A DNA stretch of 64,000 nt from Spirulina subsalsa PCC 9445. GTDB lineage: Bacteria > Cyanobacteriota > Cyanobacteriia > Cyanobacteriales > Spirulinaceae. The position numbers and the translations under genes are program-made. Below the pieces are notes generated by a model that saw nothing but the letters and a program-made list of their open reading frames with translations, made no database searches and was not told the origin of the DNA. The stretch covers positions 1,622,094 to 1,686,093 of the forward strand of contig NZ_JH980292.1 in NCBI RefSeq assembly GCF_000314005.1, read 5' to 3'. Shown here one piece after another: positions 1 through 8,689 of the stretch; position 1 is the first letter of the stretch, and each line of letters starts with the position of its first letter.

Positions 1-737
1 CGCTGGCGCACTTGTTCGGGGCCGGGGAGGGTGGGATCAAAGGGAGGGGCAAAGGAGGCGAGATTTCCGGAGGTAGACTGGAGATGCTTGGCGAGAGCCG
101 GGCCGAGGAGTTGACTTTGGATTCTGGAGGCATTTAATTGTAAGGCGATGGAGGTTGCGGCGATCGCATCAATGGTTAGGGTTTCGTAGGGGTAAGTCTG
201 CAAAAACCCTAGGATACTAATATCTTCCGCCTGTCGTAGGGTCAAATACAAAGCGGCCTTAATCTCCGCCCCACTGCTACCGGGGAGGGCTTTCTGTAGG
301 TCTTCTAATAACCGTCGGCCATCTTGGGATTGGAGAAATTTGTTCAGGAAACTATCAGCAATGTCAGGATTGACCGCCAAATGCTGCCCCAGTAACTCCC
401 GGACTTGGGGGGTGAGGAGCGGGGTTAACCTTTCGAGGGAGGGACTCACTTCTCCGGTGCGGACAAATTGGCTTAACTCTTCGATGGAAACGGTCGTTTC
501 CAACCAGCCCATTTTCAGCACCAACTGCTCGGCCGCGGCTCCTGGAGTGGCGGCGAGGGTCAAAAGGGCGATCGCTCCTAGACAGGTTTTAGTAATTCTA
601 GAGGCCAGCCCAGTCTGGAGGGGACTGGGACGAAAACCACGCCAACGGTTGACGGTGAAGCGAAAGGGGCAAGGGTTGAGTACCTCCCCGTGCCTTGGGC
701 GGAAACGTTCTCTTGTGATCATTATCCCATCGTGCAT
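1..737 (-). CDS. alpha/beta hydrolase with DUF1400 domain (partial)
   Basis: The minus strand is open from ATG at 737 (alternative in-frame ATG at 722) to the window edge, about 245 codons without a stop, so the C-terminal part lies outside. A basic head of about 45 residues is followed by a hydrophobic stretch ending in TPGAAA, which fits a signal peptide. The mature part begins EQLVLKMGWLETTVSIEEL and continues through a helical region rich in L and Q (for example LLGQHLAVNPDIADSFLNKF). This is the pattern of DUF1400, the N-terminal helical domain found ahead of an alpha/beta-hydrolase fold in cyanobacterial exported proteins. The hydrolase domain with its catalytic Ser is expected beyond position 1 and cannot be seen. 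The substrate is unknown. Confidence 0.7.
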   Translation of the reverse strand, partial: MHDGIMITRERFRPRHGEVLNPCPFRFTVNRWRGFRPSPLQTGLASRITKTCLGAIALLTLAATPGAAAEQLVLKMGWLETTVSIEELSQFVRTGEVSPSLERLTPLLTPQVRELLGQHLAVNPDIADSFLNKFLQSQDGRRLLEDLQKALPGSSGAEIKAALYLTLRQAEDISILGFLQTYPYETLTIDAIAATSIALQLNASRIQSQLLGPALAKHLQSTSGNLASFAPPFDPTLPGPEQVRQ

Positions 738-1068
738 TAAGCGAAAATAGAATGCCTTTGATCCTACCAAACCTCAAGACTATTCATCGGGATGATTGGT
801 TTCCCAAAAGATTTTCCCCGCCCTTGAGGTATCCTCAGTAGTAATACTGAAGACAGCGCCAAATACTAGCCGTTTTGGATAAAATAAGGTGATCCCTTGC
901 CCGTTTGCTACGCAACGTTTCACGTTCGCGAAGCGTCACGAAGTGAACAACAAGTGGGTCAGTTCGTGGAATAATTGCCCTGAAACAACGGCCACGCCCC
1001 TATAAAGCCGTCTATCCGCCTTGCTCCAAGCGAGAGGAAAAGACGGGGTTGCTAACCTAAAGTTTTCG
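738..1068. other. intergenic region with palindromic dispersed repeat
   Basis: No gene is seen here. Positions 903-954 hold a dispersed repeat made of alternating units such as GCTACGCAACG and TTCGCGAAGCGTCACGAAGTG. The same units recur near 4507-4528, 19490-19530, 19583-19626, 34470-34560 and 39297-39316. They are self-complementary in part and could fold. The rest shows no convincing promoter or terminator. Confidence 0.6.
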
Positions 1069-4000
1069 ATGACCTTTCAACTTCTCCCCGGTCCGATAGC
1101 TTTCCTGTCCTTCAACAGGACGCTACAACTCTTCGGTTTCATGCAATGCTTCGCCATTGCCAGCGCCGTCACGCTCATGGCACTATTCTACGGGAACATG
1201 GGGACTCCTCCCCTGCTCAGTCTCCTGTTGTGGGGGGTCTTGTTCGGATCTACCACCGGATTGGGGTTAATTTTCCGCTATGGTCAACAACAACAGACCT
1301 TAGCCCACCAACAGGAAGCACTGTTACGCCATTATGAGCAACAACTGCACTACACCCTCTTGGGGAAAAAAATCAACCAAGAGATTCAAAGTCTGTTGAG
1401 TTTAGAGGAGATTTTAAACACCACAGCCCAAGAAATTGGCCGCCTTTTGGGTGTGAGTCGTGTCATCGTGCATTTATACCAGCCGAAAACCGACGAGGAA
1501 GCGCGCACAGTGGGAACCTTGATGATTCAAGGTCTTTATACTATTACCCCCTATGAAATCGATCCGGCGTTGGAAATTCCCGTCTGGAAAAATAGTTATG
1601 CTGAGTTTGTCCTGAGTCAGGAGCAGGCGATTACGTCAGTCAATCCGGCGGAGGATGCCCAACTGGGGGACTATCAAGCCCTGGCCGCCCAATTGCAGAT
1701 CCAGTCCTTGTTACTGGTGCGAACGGCATTCCGGGGGGTAGCCAATGGGTTGATTGCCATTCATCAATGCGTTGACCAACGACCTTGGACTCCAGAAGAA
1801 ATCGAACTGGTGGAATCCCTTGCCCTAACAGTGGGGATGGCCATTGCTCAGGTTTCCCGCTTCAAGGCGGAACAGGCCGAAAATCAACAACTGCAAAGGG
1901 AAATTACCCAACGGAAACAGATCACCCAAGCATTGCGCGCTTCCCAAGAACGTCTGACCTTTTTAGTCCAACAAAGTCCCCTCGGGGTGATTGAGTGGAG
2001 CAAAAACTGGGAAATTATCGCCTGGAACCCCGCCGCAGAAGGGATTTTTGGCTATAGTGCGGCTGAGGTGATCGGCAAACAGGGCATTGATTTATTAGTC
2101 CCCACCCAAGCCCGTTCCGAGGTTGATCACACCATTGGCAATCTAGCCGTTCATCAAGGAGGGACTTACTCGATTAATGAAAATATCACCAAGACGGGTG
2201 AAATTATTGTCTGTGAGTGGCATAACACCGTTCTGGTGAATGATCAGGGGGAATTGGTGGGGTTTGCCTCCATGGTGACAGATATTACCCAACGGCAAAA
2301 AGCCGAACAGGAATTACTGGAACGAGAGGAGCGCTTTCGAGCCATTTTTGAAAATGCGGGGATGGGGATTGGTTTAACGGGGTTAGATGGGGTGATTGTG
2401 GAAAGTAACCCGGCGCTGCAAAAATTATTAGGCTACAGTGCCGAGGAACTGAAGCATCTGCACTTTACCGATTACACCTACTCCGAAGATGTCAACGCTG
2501 ATGTGAGTTTAGTGGAGGAAGTGTTTGCCGGGGTGCGGGAAAACTTCTCCATGGAAAAACGCTATGTCCGCAAGGATGGGGAGGTGGTTTGGGCGAGGAT
2601 GACCCTCTGTGCTATCCGAGAACCGGATCGCACGGTGCGTTATACCTTCTGCATGACGGAGGATATTAACGACCGCAAACGGGCGGAGGCAGCACTACTC
2701 GAAAGTGAAACCCACAATCGCGCTATGTTGGCCGCTATCCCGGATTTAATCATTCGTTTAAATGGGGAGGGGATTTATTTAGGGTCGGCCGGGTCAAGTC
2801 ACGTGCGGAATTTAGCCGATGAGAGCCAAGTGGGTCAGTCGATTAGGGTTTTTATGCCCCCGGACTTAGCCGACCAACAGATTAAGCGGCTCCAGCAGGC
2901 GATCGCCACAGGAGAACCCCAAATCTATGAACAAAAGCTGGACTTTGGGGATCAAATCCAATACGAAGAGGTGCGCATTGTGATCTGTGGGGAGAATGAA
3001 GTTTTGATGATGATTCGGGATATTAGCGATCGCAAACAAGCCGAACTCGCCCTACAAAAAGCCAAAGAACAAGCCGAAGCCGCCAACCGCGCTAAAAGCC
3101 AGTTCCTCGCCAGCATGAGCCACGAACTCCGCACCCCCCTTAACGCCATCCTCGGTTTTAGTCAAGTCGTCAGTCGCGACGACAACCTAAAACCTGAACA
3201 CCGCGAAAGTCTCGCCATCATTAACCACAGTGGAGAACACCTCCTCAACTTAATCAACGACATCCTCGACCTCTCCAAAATTGAAGCCGGACGGATGCTC
3301 TTACAAGAAACCCACTTTGACCTACACAATCTCATCGCCAACTTAGAGGAAATGCTCTCCCTAAAAGCGCGCAGTCAAAACCTCACCCTCACCTGTGAAC
3401 TCTCCCCCCATGTCCCCATTTATGTTCTCGGTGATGAAGGCCGACTGCGCCAAGTCTTAATTAATCTCCTGAGTAATGCCCTTAAATTCACCCCCCAAGG
3501 CACCATCCGTTTAACCGTCACCGTTCCCCCCTCCTACCAAGGGGAAGCAGAACAAACCGTTCCCATTACCTTCAGTGTCACCGATACCGGATTAGGCATT
3601 GCAGAACAGGAACTCCAGTATTTATTTAAAGCCTTTGAACAAACCGAAAGCGGACGACAATCCCAAACCGGAACTGGTTTAGGCCTCTCCATCAGTCAAA
3701 GCTTTGTTCAGTTAATGGGGGGAAAAATTACCGTCCAAAGCCAAGTCAATCAAGGCTCAACCTTCTCCTTTACCCTCCCCCTCCAAGCCGTCTCCTTTAG
3801 CCCCATCCTAGAGAATCATAATCCCAACAAAGTGATTCACCTCGCCCCCGGTCAACCCGCCTATCGGATATTAGTGGTCGATGACCGTTGGGAAAATCGC
3901 CAACTTCTCCTAAAATTATTGGAACCCGTGGGTTTTGACGTGGAAACTGCCGCCAATGGTCAAGAAGCCATCGACCTCTGGCAAACCTGGCAACCTCATC

Positions 4001-4494
4001 TGATTTGGATGGATATGCGGATGCCTGTGTTAGATGGCTATCGCGCGACCCAGAAAATTAAGGCAACCCTGCAAGGCCAGAAAACGGTGATTATTGCCCT
4101 CACCGCCAGCGCCTTTGAAGAACAACGCTCTATGATTTTAGAGATCGGTTGTGATGATTTTGTCCGCAAACCTTTCCCAGAGCAGATTATTTTTAATAAA
4201 ATGGCTCAATATCTGGGGGCGGAATATATTTATGCAGAAACCTCTCCCGCTTCTGGGGCGCAATCTCTGACCCAAACTTGGACAACTGAGGAGTTATTTT
4301 CCCACATCAAGAGACTCCCAGAAGATTGGACAAAATCCCTTTATCGTTCTGCTTTAGAAGCCGATCCCAAGTCTGTTTATGAGTTGTGCGCACAGCTTCC
4401 CCCCTCGGAGCAACCCCTTCTCCAAACCCTTGAGGCTTGGGTGAATGACTTCCGTTTTGATTTAATTATAGAGTTGTTAGCTAATCGTCGGTAA
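1069..4494 (+). CDS. hybrid sensor histidine kinase (TM-GAF-PAS-PAS-PAS-HisKA-HATPase-REC)
   Basis: This is a membrane-anchored hybrid sensor kinase of 1141 residues. I chose ATG 1069 over a TTG at 1021 because the protein then starts just before the first membrane helix. Two helices lie at about 22-42 and 47-69. A coiled linker leads to a GAF domain (about 105-275), then three PAS domains (about 295-415, 417-540, 545-660). The phosphoacceptor is His685 in [13 protein letters not shown], followed by an ATPase domain with N- and G-boxes ([19 protein letters not shown]). A receiver domain carries Asp982 in WMDMRMP. The last 70 residues are a short uncharacterised tail. The architecture is common in cyanobacteria. 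Signal and output partner are not visible; no stand-alone response regulator or transcription factor is adjacent. Confidence 0.9.
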   Translation: MTFQLLPGPIAFLSFNRTLQLFGFMQCFAIASAVTLMALFYGNMGTPPLLSLLLWGVLFGSTTGLGLIFRYGQQQQTLAHQQEALLRHYEQQLHYTLLGKKINQEIQSLLSLEEILNTTAQEIGRLLGVSRVIVHLYQPKTDEEARTVGTLMIQGLYTITPYEIDPALEIPVWKNSYAEFVLSQEQAITSVNPAEDAQLGDYQALAAQLQIQSLLLVRTAFRGVANGLIAIHQCVDQRPWTPEEIELVESLALTVGMAIAQVSRFKAEQAENQQLQREITQRKQITQALRASQERLTFLVQQSPLGVIEWSKNWEIIAWNPAAEGIFGYSAAEVIGKQGIDLLVPTQARSEVDHTIGNLAVHQGGTYSINENITKTGEIIVCEWHNTVLVNDQGELVGFASMVTDITQRQKAEQELLEREERFRAIFENAGMGIGLTGLDGVIVESNPALQKLLGYSAEELKHLHFTDYTYSEDVNADVSLVEEVFAGVRENFSMEKRYVRKDGEVVWARMTLCAIREPDRTVRYTFCMTEDINDRKRAEAALLESETHNRAMLAAIPDLIIRLNGEGIYLGSAGSSHVRNLADESQVGQSIRVFMPPDLADQQIKRLQQAIATGEPQIYEQKLDFGDQIQYEEVRIVICGENEVLMMIRDISDRKQAELALQKAKEQAEAANRAKSQFLASMSHELRTPLNAILGFSQVVSRDDNLKPEHRESLAIINHSGEHLLNLINDILDLSKIEAGRMLLQETHFDLHNLIANLEEMLSLKARSQNLTLTCELSPHVPIYVLGDEGRLRQVLINLLSNALKFTPQGTIRLTVTVPPSYQGEAEQTVPITFSVTDTGLGIAEQELQYLFKAFEQTESGRQSQTGTGLGLSISQSFVQLMGGKITVQSQVNQGSTFSFTLPLQAVSFSPILENHNPNKVIHLAPGQPAYRILVVDDRWENRQLLLKLLEPVGFDVETAANGQEAIDLWQTWQPHLIWMDMRMPVLDGYRATQKIKATLQGQKTVIIALTASAFEEQRSMILEIGCDDFVRKPFPEQIIFNKMAQYLGAEYIYAETSPASGAQSLTQTWTTEELFSHIKRLPEDWTKSLYRSALEADPKSVYELCAQLPPSEQPLLQTLEAWVNDFRFDLIIELLANRR

Positions 4495-4552
4495 GCCCCG
4501 CACTGTACGCAAAGCGTTGCGTAGCAAATGTCAGTGTCGGGAGGATGTCACA
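4494..4552. repeat. hairpin-forming dispersed repeat (copy 1)
   Basis: Directly after the kinase stop lies CCCGCACTG ... CAGTGTCGGGAGGATGTCAC. A second copy at 59419-59466 reads CCCGCGCTG ... CAGCGTCGGGATGATGTCAC. The two arms pair in each copy, and the change from A-T to G-C is matched on both arms. The loop of this copy contains a CGCAAAGCG / GCGTAGC type repeat. Both copies sit at gene 3' ends. It may be a remnant of an IS200/IS605-type end, but no transposase is present. Confidence 0.55.
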
Positions 4553-4711
4553 AGGTTACGAACGTTCGGGGGGGTTAACGTTGAATCAATGGGAGAATTA
4601 ATGGCAGGATTTTTGCGTCTTTTTTCTTGAAAAAAAAATAATTAAGAACTGTAACTTTTTCTGGACAAAGTGCGCGGTTGTTGGGAGAATAATTTTAATT
4701 AAGTTTGCTTC

Positions 4712-4759
4712 ATAATGGGAGTGGTGGCTTTCATCAAAAAACGTCACCACTCCCATTAT
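4712..4759. promoter_or_regulatory. 15-bp perfect inverted repeat upstream of binding-protein gene
   Basis: ATAATGGGAGTGGTG at 4712-4726 is the exact reverse complement of CACCACTCCCATTAT at 4745-4759, with an 18-bp loop. No T-run follows, so it is not a typical intrinsic terminator. It lies 105 bp upstream of the binding-protein start and could be an operator or mRNA hairpin. The surrounding 4553-4711 stretch is AT-rich and holds no gene. Confidence 0.6.
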
Positions 4760-4864
4760 CTAATAATACCTCTGTCAAGGTCAATAGTCAAGCCCTAACC
4801 CTGATTTTTTCGTCGATTTTTGGGGATCTATTTCCAATAAATGCCACACTACCTGAAAGTGCTG

Positions 4865-6241
4865 ATGAAAACGAAACAGTTGTTGCTGATCCTACTATTT
4901 TGCTTGAGTTTAGGACTGGTGAATTGTTGGCCACAATCTCCCCCCCCTGCTGTGACAGACTCCGGGACGACTCAACCCATTACCATCTGGTGGACAAAGG
5001 GCTTTTATCCGGCCGAAGATGAGGCCTTATCCCGGGTTGTTCGTCAGTGGGAACGGCAGATTAATCAACCTGTAGAGTTAACATTTTACGACGATGATGA
5101 AAACTTGCAAAGAGTATTAAATGCGTTAGCCGAAGGGACTCCGCCGGACATTGCGTATAACCGTCGTGCAGAATTTGCGGTGAATCCCCGAGTAGCTTGG
5201 GAGGGGAAAGTTCCCGATCTCAGTGAGGTAATTCAGCCCGTGGAAAACCTCTATACAGAAAGCGCGGTGAAGTCCGCTTATTTGCTCAATAAAACGACTG
5301 GGGAACGGAGTTATTATGGCGTTCCCTTGCAACAGCAAACGGTTCACCTTCATTACTGGGGAGATTTATTAGAAGAGGCAGGATTTACCCCAGAGGATAT
5401 TCCTAAGAATTGGGAGGATTTTTGGGCATTTTGGCAACAAGCCCAGGATAATTTACGTGCGAAGGGTTACGAGAATATCTATGGGGTAGGTTTGACCGTT
5501 TCTCCGATGAGTAATGACACCTTTTATGAGTTTGAACACTTTCTAGAAGCCTATGATGTGAGCTTATTAGATAGTGAGGGAAATCCTCGGGTCAGTGATC
5601 CAGAATTACGGCAGAATTTAGTGAGATTAATTGAATGGATTGTGGGGTTTTATCAAGAGGGTTATATTCATCCCGATGCCGTGAATTGGGGAGTACCGGA
5701 TAACAATACAGCCTTTTTAAATCGTCAGTTATTGATGGTGTTCAACCCGACTCTTTCGATTCCGAGTTCTCAACAAACGGATCCGGAAGTGGCGCAAACT
5801 ATTGTCACCCATCCCTTACCCAATGAACCAGATGGGGAGGTAGCAAAGACGTTAATTTCCGTCAAACAGGTTTTAACCTTTACGGATTCTCCTCATCCCG
5901 AGGCGGCTAAGGATTTTTTGCGTTATTTAAGTACACCGGAAAACTTGAGTCTGTATTTACAAGATTCGGGGGGGCGTTATTTTCCGGTGATGAAGCCGTT
6001 GTTAGAAGAACCGTTTTGGTCTGAATCGACGAATCCTCATATTGCGGTGGCGGCTGAACAGTTTAAAGAGGTGCGGCCATTGGAGTATATTACATCGCCT
6101 CCTTATTCTCAGATTTTTGCGGAGAATTTGTGGGGGAGAGCGTTAAGACGGGTAGCCGTGGATGGGGTATCGGCGACGGTGGCTGTGGAGGAGACTCTCG
6201 CCCGGATTGAGGAGATTTTCCGGGAATGGGGAGATAGTTAG
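4865..6241 (+). CDS. extracellular solute-binding lipoprotein, sugar ABC-transporter type
   Basis: Family-1 extracellular solute-binding protein of about 458 residues from ATG 4865; an upstream ATG at 4841 would add 8 residues before the charged n-region. The start MKTKQLLLILLFCLSLG leads to a lipobox ending LVNC, so Cys21 should be lipidated and the protein anchored outside the inner membrane. The mature part begins ITIWWTKGFYPAEDEAL and shows the periplasmic binding fold: an early strand-helix unit, then GTPPDIAYNRRAEFA, then YGVPLQQQTVHLHYW. No permease or ATPase is adjacent. A sensor kinase with a periplasmic domain follows 61 bp downstream on the same strand, so the protein may feed a sensor rather than a transporter; that is inference. 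The ligand is unknown. Confidence 0.85.
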   Translation: MKTKQLLLILLFCLSLGLVNCWPQSPPPAVTDSGTTQPITIWWTKGFYPAEDEALSRVVRQWERQINQPVELTFYDDDENLQRVLNALAEGTPPDIAYNRRAEFAVNPRVAWEGKVPDLSEVIQPVENLYTESAVKSAYLLNKTTGERSYYGVPLQQQTVHLHYWGDLLEEAGFTPEDIPKNWEDFWAFWQQAQDNLRAKGYENIYGVGLTVSPMSNDTFYEFEHFLEAYDVSLLDSEGNPRVSDPELRQNLVRLIEWIVGFYQEGYIHPDAVNWGVPDNNTAFLNRQLLMVFNPTLSIPSSQQTDPEVAQTIVTHPLPNEPDGEVAKTLISVKQVLTFTDSPHPEAAKDFLRYLSTPENLSLYLQDSGGRYFPVMKPLLEEPFWSESTNPHIAVAAEQFKEVRPLEYITSPPYSQIFAENLWGRALRRVAVDGVSATVAVEETLARIEEIFREWGDS

Positions 6242-6302
6242 ACCTGCTTGTTGTAGGGCAATTCTACAATACAAGTAAAGTAGACAACAGACCACCTCCC
6301 TT

Positions 6303-8444
6303 ATGAGACGATTCTTGAGGCGATCGCACCTTTTTCCCAGATTCCCCAAAACCCTCCCCCTCTTTGGGGCTGTTCAAAATCTTTGGCGTAAGCGTCTACT
6401 CGTCCAACTGGTGGGTTCTTTCCTCATCGTTTCTCTAACAATGGTGTCCTTGATGGGGTATTTAGCCTTTGTCCAGGCGAAAGAAGCCCTCAAAGCGTCG
6501 GTTTTTGCTCAACTCAATATTACGGCATCGTTGAAAGAGCGAGAATTAGGCCGTTGGCTGACGGATCAAGGTCAAGATTTACTGGCCTTTTCCCATCTTC
6601 CCTCGGTGGAGGAAAACGCTCAAATTCTCTTAACCACCCCCAGTCAGGATCCCCGTTATGTTGTCGCCCAACAGGCCTTACAGGAGAATTTAGAGCGTTT
6701 TGTGGAGTACCAAGATGGCTTAGAGGAGGTCTTTTTGCTCTCTCGGGGAGGACGGGTGTTAGGAGCAAGCGATCGCCAAATTATTGGACAATTCCAACCA
6801 CTCTCCCAATACAGCGAGATCACCCGCGACGAAAACACCCCCCTCCTGTCCAACTTTTATCGATCGGCCAGCACAGGAAACCCCCAAATGACCCTAGCAA
6901 CACCCAGCAAAAACGCTCAAGGGCAAACTCTGGGTTTGTTTGCCACCCACCTCAACTTAGACCGCATGGATCAGATTATCCGGCAACAAGTCAGCCTCGG
7001 AGCAACGGGAGAAACCTACTTAGTCAGTGATATTGGCAGCAGTTTAGCCGCTAAAAATGTCCTAGTTTCCGCTCAAGCTGGGGGGAAGCTAGAGGATCTG
7101 GACTCCATCGACAGTTACGGCATCCAACAGGCCTTAAAAGGACAACGGGGCCAGGGATTATATCTCAACTATCGCCAACAGCCCGTTATTGGGGTTTATG
7201 CCGCCCTACCGGGTAAAGGTTTAGCCCTGTTAGTGGAACAGTCCCAATGGGAAGCCTTCGCCCCGGCCCGTTCCCTAGCCATACTGCTCTTAGGTCTTGG
7301 AATCACCCTCTCCGCGCTGATGGCGGGGGGGATGGTCTTGTTAGGGCGGCAGATTATTCGTCCCATTCGTGCGATCGCCCAAACCGCCCGTCGAGTCAGT
7401 ACAGGCGACCTCACCTGTCAAACCCCCATCCTGACGGACAACGAACTTGGGCAATTAGCCCAAGGGTTCAACCACATGATCGACCAACTGCAACAATCCT
7501 ACCAAACCCTCTCCGACTACAACCACACCCTAGAAACCAACGTTTTTGAACGCACCCAAGCCCTTCAACTGAAAAATCAAGAACTCGAAAGCACCCTAGC
7601 AGAACTCACCAGAACCCAAACCCATCTCATCCAAAACGAGAAAATGGCCGGACTTGGGCAGTTAGTGGCCGGAGTAGCCCATGAGATCAACAATCCCGTC
7701 AACTTCATCCACGGCAACCTCTCCCACCTTGACCAATATAGCCAAGACCTTCTAGGATTCGTCGAACAATATCAACAGGTTTATCCCCACCCCCATCCGG
7801 ATTTAGAACAGTACATTGAGGACATAGACCTAGACTTTTTACAAGAGGACTTACCCAAAGTCTTAACCTCCATGCGCATTGGAACCGAACGCATCCGAGA
7901 AATTGTCCTTTCCTTGCGCACCTTTTCCCGTCTCGACGAGTCCGAACAAAAGGCCGTCGATATTCACACTGGGTTAGAGAGTACCTTACTCATCCTGTAC
8001 AATCGGTTTAAAGGAAAAGGGGACTCATCCCCAGTTGAACTGGTCAAACACTATGGGGATTTGCCCCTCGTAGACTGTTATCCGGGGCAATTGAACCAAG
8101 TCTTTGTCAACTTAATTAGCAATGCCTTAGATGCCCTAGAAGAGCAGGAAAACCGCCCCCCCAATTCCTCCCCCCAAATCACTATTACCACGGCCGTAGT
8201 AGGGGAAGATCGGGTGAGGATTGAGATTGCCGACAACGGCCCCGGAATGTCTGAGGAGGTACGGGGGAAACTGTTTGATCCCTTTTTTACCACGAAACCC
8301 ATCGGTAAAGGGACGGGTTTAGGGATGTCGATTAGTTATTCTATCATTGTGGAACGCCACCAAGGCACTATTACCTGTGATTCTCGACTGGGAGAGGGGA
8401 CAAGGTTTTGTCTGGAAATCCCCCTGCGGCAGGTGAGGGGGTAG
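6303..8444 (+). CDS. sensor histidine kinase with periplasmic Cache domain and HAMP
   Basis: Membrane sensor kinase of 713 residues. A helix at about 34-60 is followed by a periplasmic region to about 325 that resembles a double Cache domain (YRSASTGNPQMTLATPSKNA; TYLVSDIGS). A second helix spans about 325-350, then HAMP (PIRAIAQTARRVSTGDL), a coiled coil, and a kinase core. The phosphoacceptor is His460 in GVAHEINNPVNF. The ATPase domain shows NLISNALDALEE, IADNGPGM and GKGTGLGMSIS. There is no receiver domain, so a separate response regulator is needed and none lies nearby. The gene follows the binding lipoprotein by 61 bp, probably as one transcript. This HisKA variant (HEINNPVNFI) is typical of cyanobacteria. 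Confidence 0.88.
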   Translation: MRRFLRRSHLFPRFPKTLPLFGAVQNLWRKRLLVQLVGSFLIVSLTMVSLMGYLAFVQAKEALKASVFAQLNITASLKERELGRWLTDQGQDLLAFSHLPSVEENAQILLTTPSQDPRYVVAQQALQENLERFVEYQDGLEEVFLLSRGGRVLGASDRQIIGQFQPLSQYSEITRDENTPLLSNFYRSASTGNPQMTLATPSKNAQGQTLGLFATHLNLDRMDQIIRQQVSLGATGETYLVSDIGSSLAAKNVLVSAQAGGKLEDLDSIDSYGIQQALKGQRGQGLYLNYRQQPVIGVYAALPGKGLALLVEQSQWEAFAPARSLAILLLGLGITLSALMAGGMVLLGRQIIRPIRAIAQTARRVSTGDLTCQTPILTDNELGQLAQGFNHMIDQLQQSYQTLSDYNHTLETNVFERTQALQLKNQELESTLAELTRTQTHLIQNEKMAGLGQLVAGVAHEINNPVNFIHGNLSHLDQYSQDLLGFVEQYQQVYPHPHPDLEQYIEDIDLDFLQEDLPKVLTSMRIGTERIREIVLSLRTFSRLDESEQKAVDIHTGLESTLLILYNRFKGKGDSSPVELVKHYGDLPLVDCYPGQLNQVFVNLISNALDALEEQENRPPNSSPQITITTAVVGEDRVRIEIADNGPGMSEEVRGKLFDPFFTTKPIGKGTGLGMSISYSIIVERHQGTITCDSRLGEGTRFCLEIPLRQVRG

Positions 8445-8594
8445 GGATTGATTGCTGTGATTTGCGCGACGGGGTGGGTGTTTTTTTGACGGCATTCGGG
8501 AAAATGGCTGAAACTCAAAGAGGGTCTGGGTTTGAATGGCTTTGTCATTCGGAGACTGTCGCGCACCTTACAGGGCAAGGGTTTCAGCCTTTTC

Positions 8595-8623
8595 TTGTCT
8601 TTTCCCGGAGGCTGTGTTATAGT
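8595..8623 (+). promoter_or_regulatory. candidate CRISPR leader promoter
   Basis: TTGTCT at 8595-8600 and TATAGT at 8618-8623 are separated by 17 bp and lie about 67 bp before the first CRISPR repeat, pointing into the array. This orientation agrees with the crRNA handle direction. The region 8445-8689 holds no convincing gene and is the probable leader. It is not notably AT-rich. Confidence 0.5.
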
Positions 8624-8689
8624 TTTGGGGTGGGTGTCGCGCAGGTCGGGCAGGAAAGTCCCACGGGGTCACGGCTTCAGAGTGCCGCT

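Noticed and set aside
340-750. 136-residue plus-strand frame at the window start
   Set aside because: It is the antisense shadow of the DUF1400 gene, whose minus-strand reading has a signal peptide and conserved text.
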